Origin: Spongilla lacustris
Taxonomy: Eukaryota > Porifera > Demospongiae > Spongillida > Spongillidae
Assembly (NCBI GenBank): GCA_949361645.1
Contig: OX442416.1
Span: 1,840,430 to 1,904,429 of the forward strand
Direction of reading: 5' to 3'
DNA length: 64,000 nt
Position 1 is the first letter of the stretch; each line of letters opens with the position of its first letter. A program made the position numbers and the translations under genes. The notes under the pieces were generated by a model. That model made no database searches and had not been told where the DNA came from. It saw only the letters and a list, made by a program, of their open reading frames with translations. Shown piece after piece: positions 22,561 through 39,589 of the stretch.

Positions 22561-23569
22561 GTAAGTGGCTTGCCATGAGATTTGCATGCACGTTACAAAT
22601 GATTTTAGTGGTTCGATTATACATCTATACATGCAGCTGCGTGGCAAATAATGGAGGCATACTTTTTCGACCTACCCATACCCTCCTTTTTCGTATGCCG
22701 TTCTGATCTTCCAAAAAATACATGTAGCCTTGAAGCTGTTCGCCATTCTCCTGACAGACCTCCTCAGGATCATATATAGAGGGATTGGAAATGAATCGCG
22801 TGCGCCATAAAATTTAACACGCCCGATGCTCGCAAGCGTGAATCACACCTTAGTAGACCAAAAAAGGGGCGGATTTTGTACTTTGAATAATGTCACAAGG
22901 TAACCAACTATACCCTTTTCTGAATTTAATACGGGCAATTTATTGATAATCCACCATATATAGATTAGCATTGGGCGCTGTTAGATTTGGTGTAACTTTT
23001 ATTTGTAATTGATCATGACGAAGAACACAAAACGGTTATTTTGTAACTTGTGGGGGAGAATCCGCTGAGCTATAATTATAATCTTGTTTGGTATATATAT
23101 ACATGTACTTCATATAGGCTATTGTGTGCCCATCTCTTTAGTTTTGGCGCATAACGCTCTTGTAGTCACACAGTCACATTTCCTATACCCTACTTTGTGG
23201 GGGAACCACGCCGTTGTGTTACGTTACCGACTGGTTTTAGTATATTAGTTTGACAGTGCGGTGTTGGTTGTGCAGGTTTTTAAAGGCCAAACGTTTTACA
23301 TTTGTTTAGTGAATTTCTCAGTACAAAGGTGATGGTTGTAAGAAAAATTTAAGCGTCGGAACACTAATACTTGGGTCGAAACGGCAATAGTTGCCCAGCA
23401 ACAAACTACCCCACAAAGTCCTAAGGATTTAGAAAAACACTTATTAAGTGCATTGCACTGTGTGGTTGTAGCAACTTGTACGGCTTATTTAGACCTAGTC
23501 CATCTGGCGTAAAATTCCTATACACTAATGAGCAATTATTGCGTCGAAATTGGGTGGCGGATCAAGGAA

Positions 23570-23690
23570 TGGGGCTATAGGGGAGGCGGTGAGGGGCGGC
23601 CGGGGGCGGGGGTCCACCTCCTCGCCAGCAAGGGGATATGGGGGAGCGCTGTAAGCTTCCCCATCGGGGCCTGGGGAGGAGCCCCAGAAG
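23570..23690 (+). repeat. GC-rich short repeat, copy 1
   Basis: Shares GGGGGAGCGCTGTAAGCT, CCCCATCGGGG and GGAGCCCCAGAAGC with 24740-24875 in the same orientation. Several of these phrases are self-complementary (for example GGGGCGGAGCCCC in the second copy). Base composition is far above the surroundings. Confidence 0.7.
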
Positions 23691-24739
23691 CTTTCACATT
23701 TTTCGCTTCAAACCCCGCTAAAAATCAGTGTATTCGCAGCGCAGTGAATTTTTAAAAAAGGAATTACATACGCGCGAAAGACAACGAAGTTTATTGCGAC
23801 AACGCGCCTGTAACTGTTATTTGCTCATTTGCAAGCCAATTTGACCCAATTTCGAATTCCTCATTACGTGACGCGGCGTGACGTAGAACGCAATAATTGC
23901 TCAATTTGTGTAAGTGTAGGCATTTCCCCAGACCCTATGTGGATACACAAGGGTGTGGCTACGCCAGACTAGTCCATTAGTGCATGCATGAATATATGTA
24001 ATTGAAAATAAATACGGCGGTGTACGTACGTCTTATCGCGACTATAATATTACCTCTGGTGTACTATATTTAGTCCTATAGTTGACGTAATCACAGCCAC
24101 AAAGCAATCTAAAGTGGTGGTAATTACAATCATTTAATAAAGTTGCATTAAGCGGAAATTTGTATGACCGCGTTTTGCAAGGATAGTTAACATTATATGG
24201 ATTAGAAACCCGCAAAAATTTGTGTCGCTATCCTCGTTCATGAATTATTCATGATTGCCATGGCTGCTTCAGACTGAGCTAGATGATGAGACCAACGGTG
24301 AACTGAGACAGAGGCGCACAGGTATGTACGCCACTAACGCCAGAGTTTTGTCTGAATTTCTTCGTACTCTTTTTCACTTTAGGCATTCGATCTATAGTTA
24401 TTAAGTTTTATATAAAGTGCCCGAGAAACGCGCATACACCCCGCCGCGGCTATCGCTCATTTACATCACCATCCCTTGCTGGACCCGACAAGCCTGCCCA
24501 CAAAACTAGCTCTTTTTCGCGACAAAATGGTTATTCTCTAAGACCTGAGAGACGAACTCGGCCTATAAACCTCCATGGGCTACATGATAACGTTGTAGCG
24601 ATAAAAATTGGCCCATCGGTACGGTATGATTCCAATCGAAGCAAACAAGGTAAAAACTGTACAATGGACACTGTCGTTACATATCTGTACAAAAAAAAAA
24701 CAAACACAAAAGCTTAATACAGCAAGTGCGCGTAGACAA

Positions 24740-24875
24740 GGTTGAAAAACTGGGAGGGCTAAATGGAGGGGCGGGTGCAGGATGGGGCGGAGCCCCTCTT
24801 GCATCAGCTAGGGGGTATGGGGGAGCGCTGTAAGCTCCCCCATCGGGGTCTGGGGCGGAGCCCCAGAAGCCGGCA
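24740..24875 (+). repeat. GC-rich short repeat, copy 2
   Basis: Second copy of the repeat at 23570-23690, with TATGGGGGAGCGCTGTAAGC and GGGGCGGAGCCCCAGAAGC in the same order and spacing. Probably a short non-coding mobile repeat. Confidence 0.7.
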
Positions 24876-25179
24876 CGTTTTTTAAAAATCCTCACGTATG
24901 CCGGAATGAATAGGAATTATAATTCTAGCGGCTGCAATTCCGTTCGTGCGATTTAACACAGTGCGCTATAAAATGTCAATTCTGCGATGGTTTGTAAAAT
25001 CTAACTCTACACTTCCAAGGCTACTGAGGTACGTATACCTGCAAACTGCTACCAATTACTTGGTAGTGGAAAGCCCGCTCCAACCACTGTCATCGAATTG
25101 CAAGAAATCATAATGGAGGCGACCAAGGCCAATCTAACTAGCAAGGTCAACGTAAAAGCAGAGATAATTTCTGGTAAAA

Positions 25180-25560
25180 GCCGCTGATTTTCTGTCCAAA
25201 CCAACCGAACCTTTCCTTCCGGAAACAGACTTTCGGCAAGCAGAGACGAGCATTTTCTCCATCATGGTACAGTAAGTATCCTTGGCTTCACTATGTAGAG
25301 GCAAAAGATGCTGTAATTGCCTACCTTAAAACCAGAAACAGTGTGGAAAAGGAAAATTACTGTGATGTAATGAAAGTGGCAAGGTTGATCCTTGTAATGC
25401 CAGCAACAAATGCTGTCCTCTTCGTCAGCTTTAAACATGGCTCCGCACAAAAATGGGTCAAGCAAGGTTGAAGTGGTGCTTCATCCTACACGTACACAAA
25501 GACAAAACGGATGGCTTTTCTATGATCAGCATTGTCATTGAAAGAACAAAAGAAAGTTCG
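25180..25560 (+). pseudogene. hAT-type transposase remnant, internally deleted
   Basis: One frame reads FSPSWYSKYPWLHYVEAKDA, the start of the TTF/ZMYM-type zinc finger found in hAT transposases of this group. Only about 30 residues later it reads VARLILVMPATNA, and after a frame change LHVHKDKTDGFSMISI, which are typical of the C-terminal dimerisation domain of the same proteins. The finger cysteines and the catalytic core between these two parts are missing. A stop codon and at least one frameshift are present. This is a dead, internally deleted copy and not a working gene. Recognition rests on recalled family motifs. Confidence 0.65.
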
Positions 25561-27060
25561 TTTGCGCATATATATTTGGGCGATTCGTGTATAAATGCAG
25601 TTACCACTCCGGTCTTTTAAGTTTCAACTTGCATGCAATTGTTTAATGCAGTGCATAATACGGACACTAGTGTTGAATGTATGAACATGGTACATCTAAT
25701 AACGCCTACAATATACCATACGTGTAAATAATTGATGTTTTTAACTTCAGTTAATTGGCTCTGTACCAATGTACTGCATGTACAGAGCGAATCAAATTAA
25801 AGGAATAGCCCAAAAAATTGGGGGGGGGGGGGGGGGGGGGGGGGTAAAGCACCCCCTTGCCTACGGGCCTGCAAACCTCTTTAAAGGCTAACGAAAGCTT
25901 AGTTTTGCATCTTGGTCGGTGTACGAGGCGAAACGAGGATGGTGACAAAATTTTATACGTGCGTTCAATGCTCCATGTAATGTTAATGGCAACTCTTAGT
26001 TGTGCCGCTTTACATGTATAGTCTATCCATGGATATTAAATAACCTGGATAGGAAACAACTCCGGCCGTAATGTAAGAATACGGGCAAACCATCCGCGTT
26101 GCGTTGTAAGCCACGTACTACAATGATAGGTAGTTCAAACTTCAAAGCACCAACGGTACAATTTTTGGCACGGGTTTTTCACAATTGTCAAGAAATCCTT
26201 AGCAAAGGAGCTTATTGGTACGCTAAACATGCTTTAGCAGGCTTGTATGTGTGGATTTTGTCAAAGATAATACCTTTGTGTACATCTTTAAATAGTACAC
26301 AAGTGGAGAGATCGTGTACTGGGCAACGTACGTACCGCTCAAAAAACGGATCAATTCCATCGAATGAATACGCACCTTATTCGTCCAACAACGCGCTTGG
26401 TATCCACTAAAACTCATTCTTTAAACACTGTAGCGTTTGTTATGACAGTTTCACGTGTTTTAGTGTAGGCGCACGGTGTTTTCCAGATGGCGCCAAATCC
26501 CTTATTCAATAACCGCCATTTTCTCCCGTAGATCAAGTTGATACTGCGTACATGTATTGCTGGAGCGTTGTTTTGAAGTACCAAAAAATAAATACATACG
26601 ATATCAGAGATAACTTATATGTATACTTACCATTCCATGAAGACATTCAGGGACTTGGTCGTATTTGTGGAACCTTATCAGACATTAATGATGACATCAT
26701 TCTTCAAGTACCATTTATACCGGTATGAAAAGGATTGTTCTACTTTCCAGGGCATCACTACATCAAAACTAAGTCAAATATGTTGCCAGGGCAAGCAATA
26801 CTAAAGTAAATAATAGTGTCATTAAAAAATATATTGGAAGTAATTGAGATGTAATGTGTCTTGCCTTAGCCAAACCCAGTACCATCATCACCTTTGATTC
26901 AGCCAGGCCCATTCCATATTGTACCAAATATCAGTTAAGCATTATTACTAAAAAATCATCACTGACCCCCAGATGAGAGCTCTCTCCAAGAAAATATTAA
27001 ATGTCACCTCAATACAATATTATATATATATATAGCTTTGACAGTCTTCTGTGCCGGGTA
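25561..27060. other. No supported gene
   Basis: Contains a G run at about 25820-25844 followed by a short GC-rich sequence. Several open frames of 60-100 codons exist (for example 26099-26410, plus strand), but none has a recognisable domain or plausible splice context. Confidence 0.4.
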
Positions 27061-27086
27061 GTGGATATGCTAAATTGAACTTTGAC

Positions 27087-27831
27087 TAATGGTCGACAAT
27101 ATGCAAGATCCACTTATTGCCATCATGAGGCAAATGATTCATGTCAATCATATCAATCTGGCCGTAAAGTTGATAATATAAAAAAAATTTGGGCAGAAAA
27201 ATATACTGACCTGTGCATGTGAAAATAATCCATTTGCCACTATAGGCCTCAGTGGAGGTTTGGTTATTTGAGGCACACGAAGACTGCAAGTTTCACAGAG
27301 CTTAATGAAATGCTCTACCACACTTCTAGGCCGGAACATGCGAGTAAAAAGATTGAACCTAGACAATTAGAATCACCTGCATGCATGCATGTAACATTTA
27401 AAACGTGCAAACCTTGGCAAACATCTTTTTTGAGCCCGCATTTAGACAGTCATTAGAGTGAACGTGCTCCAATATGCAATAAAACTCTTCCACTGTTGCA
27501 ACTCTGTGAGAACCTTTCATCATAGTGCGATCATTTAAATTCTGTATAGCGAGGTGTAATTATATGACTTCATGCGACGCCGTATATACGTTGAATGAAA
27601 TCTTACCTGCTTTTCTTCCTTCAAAGAGACAACTAGTACATCACGAATGCCTGCCGATGGCATATCCAGTAGAGCAAAGCCACCCTTTTGACGAAATGTC
27701 GAAATGAGGCATCTGGATCTTGTTTTCCTTTCAAGTGATTCGTTTGGCAGAGTCCTGCCATAGGACCAGGAATGTACATACTCTTCAAAGATCATGCAGC
27801 TGGCGCTCTTATCCATGATCGGCGTGTTCAC
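27087..27831 (-). pseudogene. Integrase-like retroelement remnant (KRBA2-like type)
   Basis: Read on the minus strand, short exon-like pieces give VATVEEFYCILEHVHSNDC, then VVEHFIKLCETCSLR with a CxxC pair, then PLRPIVANGLFSHAQ. After a possible GT-AG intron comes IDMIDMNHLPHDGNKWILH. This order (zinc-binding CxxC, then a D-x-I-D-M start of the integrase core followed by a K-W-I-L-H strand) matches integrase domains of the KRBA2/GIN type and Ty3-like elements. The rest of the catalytic core is absent after a stop. It is a fragment, and the exact class is uncertain. Confidence 0.5.
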
Positions 27832-27865
27832 ACTTTTTGACCAAGTGCTATACTTTTTTTAAATT

Positions 27866-27934
27866 AATCCAGTTGATCCGGTTAATCAACTGGGTATCCG
27901 GTTGATTAACCGGACGACCGGTTGATCAACCGGA
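27866..27934. repeat. Short palindromic tandem repeat
   Basis: The motif CCGGTTGATTAACCGG and close variants (CCAGTTGATCCGGTTAATC, CCGGTTGATCAACCGG) occur four times head to tail and in both orientations. It can fold into several alternative hairpins. No gene is associated. Confidence 0.7.
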
Positions 27935-28347
27935 TAATTGTATTGCATCCGGACAGAACATATACATGTACATGAACATATCAGGAATATACCATTCGAA
28001 CTGATCTCGTACCCGTTCCAATTTTCACCCTTCATCGTCCTCTCGGGGACCATGCATAGCTCTGACATAGATCTACTTGTACAAATAGGTAAATAAAAAC
28101 GGTTGAAAAGCGTCAACCACATCAAAGCTGTAGAATTTTGTCATGGGATACATGTACATGAAACTGCATGGTATACGCTGACGCATTGTCATTGAGTGCC
28201 AATTGAGGTATGGAAAGAAAAAAAAAGAAGAAAAAAACATATGCTTGATAAATATAGGAGTAATAGAACCATTTCGTTGCTTTTTATATCACAATTGTGT
28301 AACATACTCATTTTAATTCTAATTCTTTCGCACTGGTTACCGATTTC

Positions 28348-29127
28348 ATAGGGTATACGGTCCGGGTCAATTTTTGGCGTATTCCTTTCGGAATACGGTC
28401 CCCCCCCCCCCCCCCCCGCCCCCCCCCGGACCCAAATCCCAAATCCCTAGGGAATACGGTCCCCCGGACCGAGTTCCCTGGTTTTACAAAATTCCATAGG
28501 GAATACAGTCACCCCCCGGACCGTATTCCCTGCATGGTATACATCATAAAATACACGTATATACCGCACGCGCGCATGCAGGTAAGGGCTGGCACCTTTT
28601 GTTCGAAAAGCTGATCGCAGGTCGCCAACTTGATACATCCCATAGAGTTTACGACCAAGCTGTTCGGCAAGCGTGATGTGCCCAATGTAACCAATGCATT
28701 GTGTTTCAAAAAGCTGAGCATTTTGTTTTTGTTGACTGTAACTGTGATGCATGCTCAAGCTTGCCTGCGTAGGCGGAGCTTCGTCTTGTGCGCGCGCCTT
28801 CGGCGCCCTTCTTTTTTGTTGTTGCCCAGTGAAACTAACCCAAGCGAAAATAGTCCCTGATCCGGATTAATGATGGGGAATCTAGGGGTATAGATGGTGT
28901 ATACGTGCATGGGGGAGATATATATTGTTTCAATCAAAACCAAACCTCAATTCTGTCAGGGAATTGAGTCTCCCTCCTCCCTCAGACTAATATGTACAAT
29001 ATTTTTGACGGACCGTATTCCCTAGGGATTTGGCCATTTTGGGTCCGGGGGGAGGGGGGGACCGTATTCCCTAAGGGTATACGGTACGTCCCCCGGACCG
29101 AACATGCCACGGACCGTATACCTTATG
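28348..29127. repeat. Foldback element with GGTCCGG-type ends, about 780 bp
   Basis: The left end reads CATAGGGTATACGGTCCGGG and the right end is its imperfect complement, CGGACCGTATACCTTATG. Each end is followed inwards by several copies of GGGAATACGGTCC or its complement and by a C-rich or G-rich run, again in mirror order. The middle is unrelated AT-rich DNA with a GC-rich hairpin near 28790. It is probably a non-autonomous transposon. I found no clear target duplication. Confidence 0.6.
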
Positions 29128-29616
29128 ACACCGTCAATTGTAAAGCCACTGTGGTCTTCAACAACTAACTAAAGGTTTAACTCCAACTGTTATACACAGG
29201 CAGTGTATTAATAAATTATGTCACTGCCTAGCTTGCCACTTTACAGCTGCTTACTAGGCCTATAGTGGTGCCTTTTGTTTTGGAATGAAATAACATTACA
29301 GTGTATTCTACATGTATATACCATTGGCTCGACGCGTGCAATAATGTTAGAAGCTTAGACCGCGGTTATCACAGGATTCTAGCGTGAGTGGTCTGGGGAC
29401 ACTACTACAATCTGTTACAATGGGAGCATTGATTCATAGAGATTATACTGACAACATGCCAATTAACTGCATGTATTTGAGTTCCTCATGCACGTTAAAT
29501 TGAACGGGACTGAATTGTTTAACATCAACTGATGTCCATGCATGTGTAATGCGTGCCTTCATACGCGTTCTTTCCCCTCACATGCACGTGCACACATGCT
29601 ATACATCTACTGACAG
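29128..29616 (+). other. Region upstream of first SRCR exon of receptor C
   Basis: No gene seen. It runs up to the acceptor CTACTGACAG of the exon at 29617. An ATG at 29553 reads into that exon, but it lies before the splice acceptor and is not expected to be the true start, because the paralog E has a separate signal-peptide exon. Confidence 0.45.
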
Positions 29617-34990
<5,374 letters not shown>

Positions 34991-36300
34991 CAGGTCGGAC
35001 AACCCGAGAAGTTCCCCAAAATTGTTCATGAATTATTTTCCGCACCGAATGTTCAGTGCTCAATTTGATTGAACAGGCTTGTTGGGTATTATAAATAGTT
35101 GTACCTATAAAATTTAAACAAATAGCGCTCGTTTAATCTTCATGTTATGATAAATAGACGACAAAGCAGCGATCGCGCCAAAAGCGCGCGTAGATAACGT
35201 TTTCATATCACTGCTTGAGCACCGCCATCAGACTTCATATGGTAAAACAAACACTCAGCGAGGGTTCATACATGATTTCTTTAAACTCAAAACTGATTTA
35301 GAACTGTTAATTTCAATCCGCAGTGGTGTTATAGACCGAAGTATTACACCTACTAACCCGAGTTAGATCAGGGTGTTGGAGGTAACGCACAGACACACAA
35401 ATTTTATAACGCATACTATAGTGATATTGTAATAATGCCACAAAGAATGATGAGGATTGCATAAAAGAGCCAATAGATATGGAGAATTAAAAGTTAATGA
35501 GCTAACAACCTTAGATGTTATTGCAGCGCATAGCGCGCGTGATGATTATTTAATTTGCGGTGGTACATATATAGTGACTACTAGCTAGAATGATATCAAA
35601 CATATGCAACACACATGCCTGTACAGATTTGATGAAAGGATAACATTGCCCTGGCTGAATTCAATGCCACTGTCATACTATGTGTTGTATTTGATACGCT
35701 GCACGGCCGTCATTCCACGAACCTGTGCTATTTTGCATGCAGTTAATATGATTGCACATCATTGGCTTACTGAATTGATCACAACTTGCAATGTCTCCGC
35801 TGCTTGCGATCGGTTGTGTTATTTGATGCTGATCAATTACTTACATGCCACGTATACACTCGTGAAATCGCGACAAAGAAGTAACTCCACTGTGTCAATT
35901 AAATACACATGTCAATGAATTTTAATTGTTGTGGTTGTGGTTATGCGGCCAAGCTAGTTATAGCCTGTGCCTAATTATAGTGAACAACCTATGCTATAAC
36001 CGTTTATAACTCTGCACAGGTTCACAGCCAAACCATTTAAATAATATTGGTATGACGCATACTTGTTGTACTTCATAGCATAGCGCTTTATTACCAGTAT
36101 AGGTGAGCGATTGGTTACTACGTAAAGGTTTGAATAATTAATTAGAATTATTCATAAACTTCAAATCATCGTAGCCTCTTTAGTACGAGGCTTCAACTGA
36201 ATATTTTTGAGTTGTTATAGTAGTTCCTTCCCCTTTACCAGGAAGTGTTTACGGAACTGTTTGGCTGTGAATGGTTCGGGAGATACTTGAGTTGCACGCA

Positions 36301-36500
36301 NNNNNNNNNNNNNNNNNNNNNNNNNNNNNNNNNNNNNNNNNNNNNNNNNNNNNNNNNNNNNNNNNNNNNNNNNNNNNNNNNNNNNNNNNNNNNNNNNNNN
36401 NNNNNNNNNNNNNNNNNNNNNNNNNNNNNNNNNNNNNNNNNNNNNNNNNNNNNNNNNNNNNNNNNNNNNNNNNNNNNNNNNNNNNNNNNNNNNNNNNNNN
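36301..36500. other. Assembly gap (200 N)
   Basis: A run of exactly 200 undetermined bases, which suggests a nominal gap length and not a measured one. Open frames that cross it are meaningless. Confidence 1.
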
Positions 36501-36725
36501 CTAATTCAGGAAAGGTGACCAAGCCAAAGAAAACGGCTCGTTAACAAGAAGAACTCTGAGTTTAAGATATAGGTAGGCCTATCAATAAAATTAAAATGAG
36601 GCCTATATACTCACCCGATACTGAAACGAGGAATCTAAGCATCCTATGCATTGCAAGTATGCACTAAGCTATATATTATATTGAGTGAACACTCCTTGCA
36701 GAGAAAAAAAAATTAGGGGAACAAG

Positions 36726-37011
36726 TAAATCAAAAACTTCTCTATCGAGAAATTGATTGGTGGGATGTAGGATTGGTGGTGCAAAAAGCAAGGAAACAAG
36801 GTACAGTATGTTAAAGTGAGGTTTGGTAGGATCCTACAACTATAACAGTCCTACATTTACAAATAGGCTTCTTCATTTGCAAATTCAGGACTGTGAGTTG
36901 TAGGATCCTACCAAACCTCACTTTAACATACTGTACCTTGTTTCCTTGCTTTTTGCACCACCAATCCTACATCCCACCAATCACTTTCTCGATAGAGAAG
37001 TTTTTGATTTA
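36726..37011. mobile_element. Long hairpin MITE, copy 1
   Basis: Arms of about 120 bp are near-perfect inverted repeats: AAATCAAAAACTTCTCTATC at the left, and at the right its complement. Further in are GGTGCAAAAAGCAAGGAAAC and GGTTTGGTAGGATCCTAC. The centre includes AACAGTCCTACATTTACAA. The second copy is at 58401-58682. Sequence upstream of the hairpin (from about 36505) also matches 58210-58400, so the mobile unit may be about 500 bp. Confidence 0.8.
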
Positions 37012-37180
37012 TGTAAATGTATGAGGATCACATTCAGATTCAAAATTATTTAATACAGCATGAATGTCAATTAACGTAATTAAATTGCATGATCACACGT
37101 ATTTGATATGACAAATTATCACCATTATTATCAACTTACTTGCATGTAAGCCTACATGTCTTTTCAATCAATCACCACAG

Positions 37181-39589
37181 GGGCAGTCCCATATGGAGGA
37201 TCTCACTTTGGTAAAGGAACAACATTACTTGAAATCTTCAACATATCCTGCACAGGAAATGAAGCTTCCATTGGAAAATGCTCTAATTCATCAATCCCAA
37301 GGCTCACAAACTATAATTCACTTAATCAGATTGGAGTCACACTCTCCAGCATCTCAAACAACAGTGCAGGGGTGACATGCCTTGGTCCCACCACAAATGT
37401 CCCAGAGTGCTCCAGTGGTGATGTGCAGCTAGCTGATGGACCATCTACCAGAGAAGGAAGGCTGAAAATATGTAAGAGTGATGGATACTGGGCAAGTGTG
37501 TGTGTCAATGGAATAGACAAGACAGCAGCACTGATTGTGTGCAGGTCTATAGGAATAAATGCCACAGGTTAGTTTATTAACCAGAAATACTGCATTGTGT
37601 AACCTTGCTACTTTTATTTTTAAAGGGGTGATCATATCATCCAGGTCATATCGCACTTACACTGGTCCGGTTATAAACAACATATCGTGTATTGGAAGTG
37701 AACCCAACGTTGGAAGCTGCACATTTGGAGATGTTGGTGCTCTCAACTGTGGTCATGAAGCGGATGCTGTTATATCATGTCTGAATGGTAATGGTGGAGT
37801 GTGTTAATATTATTTAATGATTTAAACCTATCTCTCACAGAGTTAGAGAAATATGACATCACAGTAACCACTAATCCAGCCACTGGTCCTTTTAGTATTG
37901 GGTCAACTATAACTCTGTACTGCCAATCCAATCCTCCACTCCCATCAGGAGTGACCTACACCTGGAGAGCAGCCATATATTCAACTGTAATAACCACCAA
38001 TAACCCTCAAGCCTCCAATGCAAATGTGACCATTGGTCTAAATCATCCCAGCATTGGACATTACTACTGTGTTGTGAAGAATGGGGTATCTGTACTTGGA
38101 GTAGGAAGGGCAGACATCATTGTGCAAAGTTAGTTACATGTACATGTATTATTTTACAATGTGAATACAATATGTTAAAATCTGCAGGTCTTATTACATC
38201 AAGCCACAATCCTACCATACAGTTTGTGCCACCTCAAAGCATTGTTTTGAGTGTAAATGTTACAGAGATATATGTCACCCAGTTCTTGAGGTCTCTCACT
38301 TGGTATTTTGAGGGCAATCCCATTTCAGCAGGAGGTCGAGTCATACTCAGTCCAGACAGCACTACGCTGACCATAATGAATACTGTTGAATCAGATGCTG
38401 GTGTGTATGAAGTCAAACATATGGGTGTGGTTACCAGCTCTCGTCAGGAGAAGTGTGAGGCAAGAGTCCTGAGTTCATTAAGACAGTATCCTGTTTTGGC
38501 TGGACTTACGTTTGTGGTGACTGCATCATCTGGTAATGATAATATTGTTAAGCATTTTATGTGATGAACATGTACATCTATGGCTATGCAGGTGTCCATC
38601 AAGGAGGACCCGAATGGGCTGCTCAGGTTGTACTCCTGACTGTTGGAGGTCCACTATCACTACAGTTAACATGGACATCTTTGCCTGGCTCAGAGTACAT
38701 GTGGTACTACATTAGCAACTCAAATGTTACCTCAGTGCTGTACTACAATGGACAGTTGGGAATACCCAGTAGAACATTTGTATCCAGTATTCAGCAGTAT
38801 GGAGCCAATGGTGCCTACCAAAACCTCACCATTGGCTTAGTATGTGCTCAGGACAGTGGCTATCTGGATGCCAGCCTTATGATCAGCACATACAACTATC
38901 TATGCTATTACAGTGGTGGTACCAACCTTTATTGTCCATATGACTACTACTATTTTGTAAATGTCACTTTGGGAATTACTTCTATTCAGCTGGACTCATT
39001 GCTCATCCACCTGACTTATGATTCAAGTAAGCTAACATGTACAATAGTTACATTATGCATGTGTATTATGAATCATTTTCACTGTCTTCCTCATGCTCTC
39101 ACAGCTCATAGCTCAAGTTCTGATGAAACAAGCTTTGCCATTGCTGGGGGTGTTGTGGGTGGAGTAGTACTTGGTCTTTTGATAGCATTGTTGGTCATCA
39201 TCGTGATATTCATGTAAGGAGCTAGTGCATACAAGAAAGAAAGGGCAATACCGTTGCTCTATGACTTTATTGTGTATTGTATATAATGAGTCACCCATGC
39301 ATAGATGCACATGAGCCCAATTTATAAGCATGGCATGCAGTGTGCACATGTGGCATCATTTTCCTTTAGCAGTATCCAGAAGCGGAAGAAGAAGAGAGGT
39401 GCAATAGAGAAGGACACTAACCCTACAGTCCACGTTCCTGCTGTGAGATACCAGGCACGGAAGGAGAATATAGAACTAAATAAGATATCACATCAGAAGG
39501 ATGAGCAGGGCTACGAACATATGGCTGGTGTTGCATATGATGATTCCAATGTGTATGAACCAGCACCTGAGATGGATGTCTATAGCTAA
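37181..39589 (+). CDS. SRCR-Ig receptor D, type I tail (probable 3' half of receptor C)
   Basis: Exons: 37181-37567 (end of SRCR 6 fused to start of SRCR 7), 37626-37787, 37841-38128 (Ig with Cys and GHYYC), 38188-38532 (Ig-like, no cysteine pair), 38592-39026 (third Ig-like), 39105-39213 (membrane helix) and 39370-39589 (tail). All exons are open, with GT-AG junctions and the same phases as E. The tail is almost the same as that of receptor A: a basic SIQKRKKKR anchor, VRYQAR, YEHM, then AYDDSNVYEPAPEMDVYS. There is no poly-Tyr expansion. The tail differs from that of receptor E except for VRYQAR and the final YEP motif. It converges on the type II tail remnant at 41341. Confidence 0.8.

Larger units (their letters stand above)
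21640..22740 (+). repeat. Tandem duplication unit 2 (promoter and first exon)
   Basis: Second copy of the block at 18000-19000, in the same orientation, carrying the same hairpin (22015-22185) and the same signal-peptide exon (22497-22560). Similarity resumes at about 23980-24180 after an unrelated insert (about 22780-23970). Confidence 0.8.
22780..25150. other. No supported gene; repeat-rich stretch
   Basis: Contains two copies of a GC-rich short repeat (23570-23690 and 24740-24875) and the end of the tandem duplication. The remaining open frames are short, proline- or glycine-rich shadows of those repeats. Confidence 0.45.
34991..37180 (+). other. Rearranged stretch with assembly gap between receptors C and D
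   Basis: Homology to receptor E stops at about 34990 and resumes at the acceptor before 37181. The DNA between is not related to the family, apart from the repeat that ends at 37011. The exons for the end of SRCR 5 and the start of SRCR 6 should lie here and are not seen. Either they are in the 200-N gap or they were lost. Confidence 0.6.

Noticed and set aside
27866..27934. CRISPR-like array
   Set aside because: The units are short overlapping palindromes without spacers, and the DNA is eukaryotic.
29553..29616. ATG at 29553 as the start of receptor C
   Set aside because: It lies before a good splice acceptor (CTACTGACAG) and the frame from it lacks a clear signal peptide; paralog E shows a separate signal exon.
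36235..36544. Open frames spanning the N run
   Set aside because: The middle is undetermined sequence, so no coding inference is possible.
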